A DNA stretch of 64,000 nt. Source: Iamia sp038233075. Lineage in GTDB: Bacteria; Actinomycetota; Acidimicrobiia; Acidimicrobiales; Iamiaceae. A model generated the notes under the pieces. It was not told the origin of the DNA, did not search any database, and was given only the letters and a program-made list of their open reading frames with translations. The first letter of the stretch is position 1, and each line of letters opens with the position of its first letter. This document shows positions 28,369 to 37,288 of this stretch, one piece after another. The stretch spans positions 1 through 64,000 of the forward strand of contig JBBSMQ010000016.1 of NCBI GenBank assembly GCA_038233075.1, given 5' to 3'. A program made the translations under genes and the position numbers.

Positions 28369-29457
28369 TCAGATGCGCACCGGCATGAGCAGGTAGAGGA
28401 AGTCGTCGCGGTCCGGGGCCCGCAGCACCGCCGGCTTGTTGGCATCGGTGGTCTCCAGGGTGATCTCCTCACCGGGCGCCACCTCGATGCCGTCGAGCAG
28501 GTACTCGGGGTTGAAGCCCACCGTCAGCTCCGTGCCCTCGAAGGAGGCGTCGACGGCCTCGCTGGCCTGGCCCACGTCCTGGGTCACGGCATCGAGCTCG
28601 AGGCCGGCACTGCTCATCGTGAGGCGGACCGGTGTGGCCTCCCGGGCCATGAGCCGCACCCGGCGCACCGCGTCGCCCAGGGCCTCGCGCGCCACCACCA
28701 TGCGGTTCGGGTACGACGATGGGATGAGGCCCCGGTAGTTCGGGAACTCGCCCTCGATGAGCCGGGTGGTGACCCGCGTGGACCCCACCTCGAAGGTGGC
28801 CTCCCGCTCACCCAGGCGCAGGGTGACCTCACCCTGGCCCAGAGCCCGGACCAGCTCCCGCAGTGCCCGTGACGGCACGAGCACGCTCTGGCCCTCGTCC
28901 AGCACGGCCCGCCCCCCGAGGTCCCGCACCGCCAGACGATAGGAGTCGGTGGCCACCAGGCGCAGCCCCCCGCCCTCGGCTGCCATCAGCACGCCGGTCA
29001 GGATGGGCCGGGCATCGTCGGAGCTGGCGGCTGGCACGACCTGGGAGAGCGCGGAGGCGAGGTCGGCGCCGTCGAGGGTCACGGCATCATCGGCCGGGGT
29101 GGCCAGACGGGGGAACTCGTCGGCGGGGAGCAGCCGGATCGACGAGGAGAACCGCCCCGAGGTGATCTGGGCCTCATCGCCATCGACCGCGATCTCCACC
29201 CGACCCGGGTCGAGCGACCGCACCACATCGGAGGCGATCCGGGCCGGCATCACCGCGACCCCGTCGCCCTCGCCGGCGACCTGTGCCATCACCGAGATGG
29301 TCAGGTCGAGATCACTGCCCGTGAGACGCAGGGCATCGCCCTCGAGCTCGAGGCGCACCCCCGACAGGACGGGCAGGGCTCCGCCCCGGTTGGCCACTGC
29401 CCGCCCGGCCGTGCCCAGCGCCTCGACCAGCTCATCACGCTCACACCGGAACTTCAC
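28369..29457 (-). CDS. dnaN: DNA polymerase III sliding clamp (beta subunit)
   Basis: A 362-residue clamp with three repeated clamp domains (starting VKFRCERDELVEALGTAG; ending LLMPVRI). The GTG start at 29457 is chosen because AAGGAGAG lies 8 bases upstream and the sequence upstream is intergenic, rich in DnaA-box-like sites. The longer open frame to 29760 reads through that non-coding region. It is separated from dnaA by 361 bases. Confidence 0.96.
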   Translation of the reverse strand: MKFRCERDELVEALGTAGRAVANRGGALPVLSGVRLELEGDALRLTGSDLDLTISVMAQVAGEGDGVAVMPARIASDVVRSLDPGRVEIAVDGDEAQITSGRFSSSIRLLPADEFPRLATPADDAVTLDGADLASALSQVVPAASSDDARPILTGVLMAAEGGGLRLVATDSYRLAVRDLGGRAVLDEGQSVLVPSRALRELVRALGQGEVTLRLGEREATFEVGSTRVTTRLIEGEFPNYRGLIPSSYPNRMVVAREALGDAVRRVRLMAREATPVRLTMSSAGLELDAVTQDVGQASEAVDASFEGTELTVGFNPEYLLDGIEVAPGEEITLETTDANKPAVLRAPDRDDFLYLLMPVRI

Positions 29458-29818
29458 CGTCGTGGCTCTCCTTCTCTGCGGGGTGCAGTCGTTGTGGACA
29501 TGAGGGGCCCCCGAGGGTGGGGCGTGCACTCTCCCACACCACAGATGTCGATCAGGTCGTAGTGGTAGGGGGAGCTGTGGACGGAGGGACAACTGGCATC
29601 GGCGCTGGTCAGATCGGGCGTGGTCGATCCACAGCCGCGTCCCTCGCTCCACAGCGGGTGGTGGGCTGGTTCGGGTGGGAACGATCGCGTCCACCGCGCC
29701 GTGGGGTTGTCCCAGGGTCGGTCCACGGGTCGTCCCGACCTCACCCACACCTCTGTCCACGGGAGGTCCACAGCAGGTCCCGGTGGGGTGGCGGTGCGCA
29801 CATCGAGCATGGACACCG
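29458..29818. other. Probable replication origin: dnaA-dnaN intergenic DnaA-box cluster
   Basis: This 361-base gap holds six sites of the NNNTCCACA type within one or two bases of the actinobacterial DnaA box TTGTCCACA. They lie at 29493-29501 (minus), 29576-29584 (minus), 29625-29633, 29645-29653, 29753-29761 and 29764-29772. The dnaA-dnaN gap is the usual actinobacterial oriC. No strikingly AT-rich unwinding element is visible by eye. Confidence 0.65.
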
Positions 29819-31219
29819 TCAGGCCTGGTCCCTTCGGATCTCCTGGACGATGGCCTGGACCTGCTGGAAGATCTCCTTGCGCTCGAGCATCAAGGCCTCG
29901 ATCTTGCTGAAGGCGTGCATGACGGTGGTGTGGTCGCGGTTGCCGAAGTCGCGGGCGATGGCGGGGTAGCTCAGGTCCGTGAGCTCGCGGGTGACGTACA
30001 TGGCGACCTGGCGGGCGGTGACGAGGGGCCGGCGCCGGCTCTTGCCCTTGATCTCCTCCACCGTGAAGCCGTAGCGCTCGGACACCTTCTCGAGGACCGT
30101 GGCCGGGCTCACCGTCCGGCTCTGGCGATCGCCGAGGATGTCGGAGAGCACCTTCTCCGCCAGGCTGACGCCCAGGTCCCGCTGGTACAGGTTCGCGTAG
30201 GCCGAGACGCGCGTGAGCGCTCCCTCGAGCTCTCGGATGTTGTCGGTGATGTTGGTGGCGATGAAGGCGAGGACGTCGTCGGGGACCTGTATCGGTGCTC
30301 GTTCGGCCTTCTTGTGGAGGATCGCCATCCGGGTCTCGACGTCGGGGGGCTGGATGTCGGTGATGAGGCCCATCTTGAAGCGGCTGCGGAGACGGTGCTC
30401 GAGGGTGGCGATGGCGTCGGGCGACCGGTCCGAGGTGAGCACGATCTGGCTGCGTCGGGCGTGGAGCTCGTTGAAGGTGTGGAAGAACTCCTCCTGGAAG
30501 CGCTCGGCGCCCTCGATGAACTGGATGTCGTCGACGAGCAGCACGTCGAGCTCGCGGTAGCGACGCTTGAAGTCGGCCATGGTCTTCAGGCGGATGCACT
30601 CGATGAAGTCGTTCAGGAAGCTCTCGGTGGAGACGTACCGGACGACCTTGCCCGGGTAGTTCTCGGCCACGTAGGCGCGGATCGATTGCAGTAGGTGGGT
30701 CTTGCCCAGCCCTGCGTCGCCGTAGATGAACAGCGGGTTGTAGGCCCGTCCGGGGGTCTCGGCCACGGCCTGGGACGCGGCGAAGGAGAACCGGTTGGAC
30801 TGCCCGATGACGAAGTCCTCGAAGGTGTGGAGGGCGTCGACCGAGCCGGGCGGGGCGGGACCGTCACCATCAGGCGGGCCCGGCGCCGACACCGTCGGGC
30901 CGGGAGAGCTTGCGCGTCGGACCGCCTCACCCTCGGCCGGGTCCGTCGGCGCAGCCGGGGGGGCCTCAGGGCTGGCGTGGACCTCGACGACCAGGTCGAG
31001 CGGTTCGCCGTGGGCCTCCAGCACCGCGTCGGCCACCAGTGATCGGTAGGCCCCGTGGAGGCGGTCGGCGACGACACCGCTGGGGACGGCGAGGACGAGT
31101 CGCTCGCGGTCGATGGCCACCGGGTGGATGCCCTGGAAGGTCGACTTCCACACCCCATCGGTCACCTGGTCGCGCAGCAGGTCACAGCACGTGCCCCACA
31201 GCAGGTCGGCATCGCCCAC
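29819..31219 (-). CDS. dnaA: Chromosomal replication initiator DnaA
   Basis: A 466-residue initiator. Domain I (LLWGTCCDLLRDQVTDGVWK) is followed by a variable Pro-rich linker, AAA+ domain III with Walker A GDAGLGKTHLL and Walker B VLLVDDIQFIEG, and domain IV with the DnaA signature ARDFGNRDHTTVMHAFSKI, which binds DnaA boxes. The GTG at 31219 is the best start: domain I begins immediately, and two perfect DnaA boxes lie just upstream. The longer frame to 31390 would run through those boxes. Confidence 0.97.
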   Translation of the reverse strand: MGDADLLWGTCCDLLRDQVTDGVWKSTFQGIHPVAIDRERLVLAVPSGVVADRLHGAYRSLVADAVLEAHGEPLDLVVEVHASPEAPPAAPTDPAEGEAVRRASSPGPTVSAPGPPDGDGPAPPGSVDALHTFEDFVIGQSNRFSFAASQAVAETPGRAYNPLFIYGDAGLGKTHLLQSIRAYVAENYPGKVVRYVSTESFLNDFIECIRLKTMADFKRRYRELDVLLVDDIQFIEGAERFQEEFFHTFNELHARRSQIVLTSDRSPDAIATLEHRLRSRFKMGLITDIQPPDVETRMAILHKKAERAPIQVPDDVLAFIATNITDNIRELEGALTRVSAYANLYQRDLGVSLAEKVLSDILGDRQSRTVSPATVLEKVSERYGFTVEEIKGKSRRRPLVTARQVAMYVTRELTDLSYPAIARDFGNRDHTTVMHAFSKIEALMLERKEIFQQVQAIVQEIRRDQA

Positions 31220-31243
31220 GGCTCGGGGTCCCTCTCTTTCTCC

Positions 31244-31276
31244 TTGTCCACACGGGGATCCACATTCTGTGGACAA
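31244..31276. promoter_or_regulatory. DnaA boxes upstream of dnaA
   Basis: Two perfect TTGTCCACA boxes in opposite orientation (31244-31252 plus, 31268-31276 minus) with GGATCCACA at 31256-31264 between them. Their place 25 bases before the dnaA start suggests autoregulation and a second half of the origin. The remaining 31277-31559 holds no gene; it should contain the dnaA and rpmH/rnpA promoters, which I cannot place with confidence. Confidence 0.75.
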
Positions 31277-31559
31277 CGACAGATGACCCCCCTCGGGGCG
31301 GGTCATCGTCACCGCGGGTCGGACACACGCACGTCCGACGGCAAGGTTCGGACCGTACCACCGCGCTGTCGGGCCGGCGCAAGGGCCCACTGACCCGACC
31401 CCGTGTTGCTCGGCGGCGCGGGGGCCCTCTACCGTTGCCTTCGGTCCCGTGTGCCCACGGGGTCACCGCGCCCCCTGGTCCGGTCGGTGCCGGCTCTGAT
31501 CCCGGTGGTCCAGGGGCCAGGCTCGGTGTCCGCTTCCCGGTCCGGGGTGAGGAGGCGGC

Positions 31560-32054
31560 ATGACCGCAGAGGAGAGCAGTGAAGCGCACCTACCAACCCA
31601 ATGTCCGTCGTCGCTCCAAGCGCCACGGCTTCCGCAAGAGGATGTCGACCCGCGCCGGGCGCGCCGTGGTGCGCAACCGACGCCACAAGGGCCGCGCCCG
31701 GCTGTCCGCCTGATCGTCCCCCTTCGTGACCGCCGCACCCTTCGCCTCGTCGGTGACCAGGGACGCCGGGGCCGGTCCGGTCCGGTGAGCGTCCGCCACG
31801 CCGGCACCCCGGACCGCGACCGGTGCCTGGTCGCCTTCGCCATCGGTCGCCAGACTGGCACCGCGGTGGTCCGCAACCGCATCCGCCGCCGCCTCCGCGC
31901 CGCCCTCTCCGATCTGGCTGCGGCCGACGGCGTGCCCGCCGGGGCGGTGGTCGTGTCCGCCGGCGCACCGGTGGTGGGCGCTCCCTTCCCCTCGGTGCGC
32001 GCCGATCTGCGCCGAGCGCTGGCTCGGGCGACCGCGCCCGTCTCGTCGCCATGA
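31560..32054 (+). CDS. rnpA: RNase P protein component, with rpmH nested in its 5' part
   Basis: The conserved body of the RNase P protein runs from LRDRRTLRLVGDQGRRGRSG through the RNA-binding motif VVRNRIRRRLRAALSDL to the stop at 32054. Between the rpmH stop (31713) and the conserved body there is no ATG, GTG or TTG in frame; only CTG at 31710 would serve. The frame is open back to ATG 31560, which has GGAGG four bases upstream and gives 164 residues, wholly overlapping rpmH. That arrangement matches Thermus rnpA/rpmH. The extra N-terminal 50 residues have no known fold. Product confidence is high; start confidence moderate. A GTG at 31785 would remove conserved residues. Confidence 0.75.
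   Translation: MTAEESSEAHLPTQCPSSLQAPRLPQEDVDPRRARRGAQPTPQGPRPAVRLIVPLRDRRTLRLVGDQGRRGRSGPVSVRHAGTPDRDRCLVAFAIGRQTGTAVVRNRIRRRLRAALSDLAAADGVPAGAVVVSAGAPVVGAPFPSVRADLRRALARATAPVSSP
31579..31713 (+). CDS. rpmH: 50S ribosomal protein L34
   Basis: A 44-residue protein KRTYQPNVRRRSKRHGFRKR, then MSTRAGRAVVRNRRHKGRAR and LSA, with every position typical of L34. It begins at GTG 31579 with AGGAG at 4-base spacing, 19 bases inside the apparent rnpA frame. It is read one frame away from rnpA. Confidence 0.97.
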   Translation: MKRTYQPNVRRRSKRHGFRKRMSTRAGRAVVRNRRHKGRARLSA

Positions 32055-32329
32055 GCGCCACGTCGCTGACGACGGCTGCGACCCGTCCCGGCCCAGTGGC
32101 TCGGGCGCTGCGCGCGCTGGTCCTCGGCTACCAGGCGGCCCGGTCGGGTCGCCCCTCGCCCTGTCGCTTCCACCCATCGTGCTCGGCCTACGCCGCCGAC
32201 GCCCTCGCCGCCCATGGTGCGGCCCGGGGCTCGTGGCTGGCGCTGCGTCGACTGGGTCGCTGCCGACCGTTCGGCGGCCAGGGGTGGGACCCTGTCCCCG
32301 ACGCCCGTCCCGATGATCGGATCGCCTGA
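32051..32329 (+). CDS. yidD: Membrane protein insertion efficiency factor YidD
   Basis: A 92-residue member of the YidD family. The signature CRFHPSCSAYAADALAAHG and the GRCRPFGGQGWDPVP ending are present. Start and stop overlap both neighbours by ATGA or TGATG (rnpA upstream, yidC downstream), so translation is tightly coupled through the operon. Confidence 0.95.
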   Translation: MSATSLTTAATRPGPVARALRALVLGYQAARSGRPSPCRFHPSCSAYAADALAAHGAARGSWLALRRLGRCRPFGGQGWDPVPDARPDDRIA

Positions 32330-33585
32330 TGGACTTCCTGTTCGACGCCATCGCCACCGTCCTGTCCTACTGCTACGACCTCACCAGCTCCTTCGGTGGG
32401 GCGATCATGCTGCTCACCCTGGCGGTGATGGTCGTGGTCACACCCCTCACCCTGAAGAGCACCCGCTCGATGATCGCCATGCAGCAGCTCCAGCCCGAGC
32501 TGCGCAAGCTGCAGGCCAAGTACAAAGACGATCGCCAGAAGCTCAACGAAGAGATGATGGCGTTCTACAAGGAGCACAACATCAACCCGCTCGGCGGCTG
32601 CCTGCCCCTCGTGGTCCAGATGCCGGTGTTCATCGTCCTCTACCGGGTGCTGCTGGGCCTGGTGAAGCTCCCCGGCTTCGGTGAGGACATGGGTCGGGCC
32701 GCCGGGCTCGCGGCCCGCAACCCCGGGGGTGGGGGCTTGTACCGAGGCTTCGGCACCTTCGACCCCGGCTACCTGTCGCACGACACGGCCCTCTACCAGG
32801 CGCTCGACGGTGTTCGGGAGATGAACTCCTTCGGTCTCGACCTGGCCGACACCGTCACCAACCGGCTCTCCGAGGGCGTGGCGGCCGCGCTCCCCTACCT
32901 GGTGCTGGTGGCGCTCATCGGCCTCTCCGCCTGGTACCAGCAGCGCCAGATCCAGGCTCGCAACGCCGGCAACCAGCCGCAGGTCAACCCTCAGCAGCAG
33001 ATGCTCATGAAGGTCATGCCGTTCTTCCTGCCGGTGATCTCCTTGACGTTGCCCGCCGGCATCGTCCTGTACTTCCTGGTGTCGAACAGCTACCGCATCG
33101 TGCAGCAGGCCTTCATCACCCGGACGATGTACGGCGACAGGGAAGGAGCCGACGGCGGGGGGAATGTCCCGTCGCGGCGCGACACCGTCCCCAGCGGCAG
33201 CAAGGGCCTGCTGGGTGGTCTCATCCAGCTGCCCGCGAAGGACGGTGCCGGGGGCGGGGCCAAGGGCAACGGCGCGGGCGCCAACGGGGCCAAGACCCCG
33301 ACCGCGAAGGGCGGGGCCAAGGCCCGCACCTCGACCAAGTCCACCAAGGCCAACGCCGGTCCCAAGGGCTCGGGCGCCAAGGCACCGACGGCCAAGGGCG
33401 CCGGGTCCAAGTCCTCCGCCAAGACAACGGCGAAGGGCGGGGCCAAGGCCACCGCCGAGGGCGGGGCCCGCCGGGATGCCGGCGCGGCGGCGCCCGCCCG
33501 CAAGGCGCCGGCGCGCCAGGCTCCGGCCCGACCCCCGGCGCCCACCAACCAGAACCGCTCCAAGAAGAAGAGGAAGAGGAACTAG
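32329..33585 (+). CDS. yidC: YidC/Oxa1 membrane insertase with a long basic tail
   Basis: A 418-residue insertase. The conserved Oxa1 core (LTLAVMVVVTPLTLKSTRSM, NPLGGCLPLVVQMPVFIVLY, and the final helices near residue 250) spans residues 1-270. The last 130 residues are a low-complexity tail of repeated AKG/AK/TK units ending SKKKRKRN, similar in composition to histone H1 tails. Basic YidC tails bind ribosomes in other bacteria; this one is unusually long. It starts at the yidD stop (TGATG). Confidence 0.95.
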   Translation: MDFLFDAIATVLSYCYDLTSSFGGAIMLLTLAVMVVVTPLTLKSTRSMIAMQQLQPELRKLQAKYKDDRQKLNEEMMAFYKEHNINPLGGCLPLVVQMPVFIVLYRVLLGLVKLPGFGEDMGRAAGLAARNPGGGGLYRGFGTFDPGYLSHDTALYQALDGVREMNSFGLDLADTVTNRLSEGVAAALPYLVLVALIGLSAWYQQRQIQARNAGNQPQVNPQQQMLMKVMPFFLPVISLTLPAGIVLYFLVSNSYRIVQQAFITRTMYGDREGADGGGNVPSRRDTVPSGSKGLLGGLIQLPAKDGAGGGAKGNGAGANGAKTPTAKGGAKARTSTKSTKANAGPKGSGAKAPTAKGAGSKSSAKTTAKGGAKATAEGGARRDAGAAAPARKAPARQAPARPPAPTNQNRSKKKRKRN

Positions 33586-33590
33586 TCGAC

Positions 33591-34466
33591 GTGGAATGGG
33601 TCGAGAACGCCGCCAACACCGTCGAGGAAGCGAAGGATCGCGTCCTCGACGACCTGGGCATCGACGAGATCGATGCAGAGATCGAGATCCTGGAAGAACC
33701 CCGTCCGGGGCTCTTCGGCCGGACCAAGGGCAAGGCGCGGGTGCGGGCCCGCGTCCGACCACGCCCCCAGCCCCCCAAGCAGGAGCGCCGAGAGCGTCGG
33801 CGGGGTGGCGGCAAGGGGGGGTCGGGCGCCAAGTCCGGTTCTGGTCGGTCGGGTCGAGGTTCCTCGGCAACCGCCGAGGCCGACGAACGTCAGTTGGGTG
33901 ACGGAGGGGGCCGGTCGGGTCGAGGCTCGGGCCCGGACCAACCTGTCGACACGGGGTCGTCTGCACCCCCAGGAGGAGACCCAGTGGAGACCAACACCAT
34001 GACCCTCGATGAACACGTCGCTTGCGTGGAGGGCTTCGTCACCGGACTGGTGGAGGCCTTTGGTGCCGAGGCCGACGTCGAGGTGGTCGAGATCGACGAC
34101 GAGACCCGCGAGGTGCGGGTGCACGGCGAAGACCTCGGGCTGCTGATCGGCCCAAGGGGCGACACCCTCCAGGCCGTGCACGAGCTGGCCCGGACGGTGG
34201 TGTTCCGCCAGGCTCCGGATGGTCAGGACGGGCGGGTGCGGATCGACATCGGGGGCTACCGCGAGCGGCGCCGCGCCGCGCTGGAGCGGTTCGCGACCGA
34301 CATCGCCCAGCAGGTCGCCACCTCCGGGACGGTGAAGTCGCTCGAGCCCATGGCGCCCCCGGATCGCAAGGTCGTCCACGATGCGATCAACGGCATCGAC
34401 GGGGTGCGCACCAGCTCCCAGGGTGAGGAGCCTCGGCGTCGGGTGGTCGTCTCGCCCGAGGACTGA
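33591..34466 (+). CDS. jag: KhpB/Jag RNA-binding protein
   Basis: A 291-residue protein with a Jag_N domain (residues 1-55, EEAKDRVLDDLGIDE), a disordered Arg/Gly/Ser linker (60-130), a KH domain with the GxxG loop (LLIGPRGDTLQAVHEL), and an R3H domain ending PPDRKVVHDAI (RxxxH). KhpB binds RNA with KhpA and affects elongation and division genes. GTG start at 33591, 5 bases after the yidC stop. Confidence 0.93.
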   Translation: MEWVENAANTVEEAKDRVLDDLGIDEIDAEIEILEEPRPGLFGRTKGKARVRARVRPRPQPPKQERRERRRGGGKGGSGAKSGSGRSGRGSSATAEADERQLGDGGGRSGRGSGPDQPVDTGSSAPPGGDPVETNTMTLDEHVACVEGFVTGLVEAFGAEADVEVVEIDDETREVRVHGEDLGLLIGPRGDTLQAVHELARTVVFRQAPDGQDGRVRIDIGGYRERRRAALERFATDIAQQVATSGTVKSLEPMAPPDRKVVHDAINGIDGVRTSSQGEEPRRRVVVSPED

Positions 34467-34520
34467 CCCCGGCCCCAGCCCATCCCCTCGGGCCCGGTAC
34501 CACGTGTTGACGGATCGCCG

Positions 34521-35129
34521 ATGACGAGCCTGACCGAGGTGCTCGAGCGACAGCGGGCTCGAGGTGTTCTCGGGGCCGATCAGGTGACCCAGCTGCGGAC
34601 CCACAGCCGGGGCTTCGCCACCGCCCTCGGCGCGGTTCCCGATCGAGCCCTCGACCTGGGCAGTGGCGGCGGGGTCCCGGGGCTGGTCCTGGCCGCCGAA
34701 CGCTGGCCGAGCACCGACCTGGTCCTCCTCGACGCCAGCCAGCGCCGCTGCACGTACCTGGAGCTGGCGGTGACGCAGCTCGGTCTCCCCCGCGTGGTCG
34801 TCCGCTGGGCCCGGGCCGAAGCGGCGGGACGCGACGAGGCGCTGCGGGGCCGCCTCGACGCGGTCGTGGCCCGGAGCTTCGGTCCACCGGCGGTGGTGGC
34901 CGAATGCGCCGCACCCCTGCTGGCGGTGGGCGGGGCCCTGGCGGTGAGTGAGCCCCCGGAGGGCGCCGACCGCCGCTGGGACGAGACCGCGCTGGCGCGC
35001 CTGGGCCTGGAGCACGAGGTCTCCGACCGGATCGACGGGTCGTGGTTCACCCGGCTGCGCCAGGTCCGTCCGTGCCCCAACATCTACCCGCGCCGGGTGG
35101 GCCTCCCGACCCGCCGTCCCCTGTTCTGA
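34521..35129 (+). CDS. rsmG: 16S rRNA (guanine-N7) methyltransferase RsmG
   Basis: A 202-residue SAM-dependent enzyme that methylates G527 of 16S rRNA. The SAM motif ALDLGSGGGVPGLVLA and the VLLDASQRRCTYLELA motif are typical. It is the last gene of the rpmH-rsmG group. In most actinobacteria parA follows at once; here a gene-poor stretch of more than 5 kb intervenes. Confidence 0.95.
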   Translation: MTSLTEVLERQRARGVLGADQVTQLRTHSRGFATALGAVPDRALDLGSGGGVPGLVLAAERWPSTDLVLLDASQRRCTYLELAVTQLGLPRVVVRWARAEAAGRDEALRGRLDAVVARSFGPPAVVAECAAPLLAVGGALAVSEPPEGADRRWDETALARLGLEHEVSDRIDGSWFTRLRQVRPCPNIYPRRVGLPTRRPLF

Positions 35130-35662
35130 CAGATCGTCAACTTCTTCGCTTCACGGCACCCGTGTCGTCCGGCGTCGTGTGGATGGTGGGCGCCTGACCC
35201 CCTCAGGCCCGCGGACGGCGGAAGTCGGTTCGGGCTGGGCCACCCGCCAACGGCTGCGGAACCATGGGCCTCGGGCATGGCGTCTGGATCTGGTGGAGCC
35301 TGCGCGACGGGTTCGATGGAACGGCGGGCTGCGAGGGAGTCAGCCGCCATCCCCGCAGCGGCGACATCGGGCGCGAACCTTTGGATGGCTGCATCGCCGA
35401 CCCCGCCCGGCGCCCCGGGAGGTCCTCTCTTCCCGTGGTCGGTACGGTGTGGCCCCGCTCACCTCCCGCATAAGCCCGGTCCCGTGGGCAGGCTCGCCAT
35501 GGCTCAGCGCACCGTCGGTCGGGCCTCCCGTGCGCAACCCCGGCGCGCCAGGTGTCCCGCCGGCCGTCGGACCCGTGGTGGAAGGCGCGGACGTGGGCAT
35601 CTCCCCCGACGTCTGACCGCGTTGGATCCGGACGGGCGGGGCCAGGAGGGCGTCGGACGGCT

Positions 35663-35676
35663 GTTCCACGTGGAAC
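35663..35676. promoter_or_regulatory. parS site 1
   Basis: Perfect 14-base palindrome GTTCCACGTGGAAC, the GC-rich form of the ParB-binding parS consensus (TGTTTCACGTGAAACA). Confidence 0.9.
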
Positions 35677-36176
35677 GCGGGCGGGTGACGAGACCTCGTC
35701 GAACCGACGACGCGCGAGGTGGTCTCGCTCCCGTCGGACATGCGTCCGCTCGCCAGCCTTCGGGCCACACCCGAGGCCGCTGGCGAGCGCCGCGTCGGGT
35801 CAGCCGGCCGTCCGTCCTCCCTCCCGCTCGGGGGCACGGCCGGGCGACCGCAGTGACGATGGAGTCGTCGGCCTGTGCGCACCGATGTTCGAACCGCCGT
35901 TCGAAGCCGCCAAGTGCCCAGGAGGGGCCGGCCACCCGAGAGGTCCGTCGGAACGCGGATGGCCCGAGCTCGCGAGCTCGGGTGAGGGACTCGCCGAGCA
36001 CATCGAGCACATCGATCTGCTCGAGCGGCGCGGCGACTGGTTCGCCCACCACGTCAGCCGCTCGCTGGCCGCAACGTTGGGCCGGTTAGCCACGGGCTGA
36101 TCGCCCTCGATGAGCTGCCCAACGACAGCCCGGTTCGCGTTTCCCCTCGGAGGCCGCTACCTCGAACAGGACGACG

Positions 36177-36350
36177 ATGTGGAAGAGAGGGGGCGTCCGC
36201 GCCCGATACCGCCCCGACGGCGTCGCACCATCGACCCGACCGCTCACCCTGGTCCTCGACGGCGTCGCCGACCACGCCGACGCCTACAGCTTCATCGTCA
36301 CCAACCTGACCGGTCGCGATGAGCTGGCGGGACTCGTCGAGGGTGGCCTG
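36177..36350 (+). pseudogene. Possible transposase fragment
   Basis: A piece reading MWKRGGVRARYRPDGV, then RPLTLVLDGVADHADAYSFI and VTNLTGRDELAG, resembling the region of a DDE transposase in which a hydrophobic strand ends in a V-T-N-L element. It is cut off at both sides and sits just before an istB remnant. The family cannot be named with confidence. Confidence 0.25.
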
Positions 36351-36473
36351 ACCAGGCGGAGCTCGCCTCGGCCCAGCAGCGGCTTGATCGTGTTGTCGGC
36401 GTCCCGGCGCCCTCGGCCTTGCCGGTGCCCACGATGGGGTGGAGCTCCTCGATGAGAGTGATGACCTCCTCCC

Positions 36474-36627
36474 ATCGACCTGTCCTCCGACCTCCACCCC
36501 GCCGGATTCGACGCGCACATGCCAAGACCATCGCCAACGCCACCGTCCACTCCACTGCGCCCATATCGGTGCCAGCATCCGTCTCACTCACGCCACCACC
36601 GGCAAGGGGGAGAAGCCCGTGACCTGA
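36474..36627 (+). pseudogene. IS21-family istB remnant (C-terminus), plus strand
   Basis: Frameshifted pieces spell the end of an IstB helper ATPase: LSSDLHPAGFDAHMP, KTIANATV, then HIGASIRLTHATTGKGEKPV and T before the stop at 36627. The same text occurs in the minus-strand remnant at 39850-40050. The following bases to about 36772 share the CCGGGCAG and AGATCCCACTGA motifs with that copy, probably the element end. Confidence 0.65.
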
Positions 36628-36949
36628 CCCCGGGCGGAATGAGCGGCCACCGCTGGGCAGGACGAGTGGCCATGGGTGGGAGCCCAGTTGGCGACGACTG
36701 GGGTAAATCAGTGACCATCACCGGGCAGGCGCACCGTCCGTCCCCCAGCAGATCCCACTGATCGTTGAGGCCTGCGGGCTATGGGAGGCAGCGGTCGGCC
36801 GCCGGCAGGCATGCCGGGCTGGTCCCCCCAGCGTGTCCCCTGGCGTGCGCAGGCTCCCGCGACGCGTCCTCCCCGGCGACTGGCGCCTTCGATCGATCTC
36901 GGCTGTCGACAGACCCTGTAGGTAGCCGCTCCCCGCATCGGTCCGACGA

Positions 36950-37288
36950 TCAGCGCGGCGCGAGCTGGGCATTGGCGACGATGGAGTGACCCGCGTGCCG
37001 TCGAGTGCGAGAGGAGCCTGATCGGTCGTCGAACCCGGTCACCAGGTCGTTGGTGCCATCGCGACCTCCACGCTGGGGCGACGTCGCGAGGAGGCTGTCC
37101 TGGCTGGCAGTGCGCGACTTGTCGAGGTCGTCGGCCTCCAGCGCCTTGGCGGGCGGCTCCCCTGAGATGGCGCACGATCCTCCGGCGGTGATGTAGCCCC
37201 ACACGTCCATTTCGTGGATGGGCAACCCGTTGGCTGCGATCCCCAGTCGGCGCCCGGCAGGCGAAGGCCCCTTGCTGAACAATCCCAC
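36950..37288 (-). CDS. Hypothetical protein of 112 residues, weakly supported
   Basis: A frame starting at GTG 37288: GLFSKGPSPAGRRLGIAANG, then LPIHEMDVWGYITAGGSCAI, continuing with an acidic middle part. Codons end mostly in G or C and the first half is protein-like; the second half loses this character. A weak AAGGGGA lies upstream. It is the most gene-like frame in the rsmG-parA segment, but it could be a decayed remnant. I recognise no family. Confidence 0.3.
   Translation of the reverse strand: MGLFSKGPSPAGRRLGIAANGLPIHEMDVWGYITAGGSCAISGEPPAKALEADDLDKSRTASQDSLLATSPQRGGRDGTNDLVTGFDDRSGSSRTRRHAGHSIVANAQLAPR

Noticed and set aside
35277..36100. Overlapping 180-270 codon frames on both strands just after rsmG.
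   Set aside because: No domain motifs, no consistent ribosome binding sites, and both strands are equally open. One C-terminal piece (EGLAEHIEHIDLLERRGDWF) looks protein-like but is too short and its antisense reading is equally plausible.
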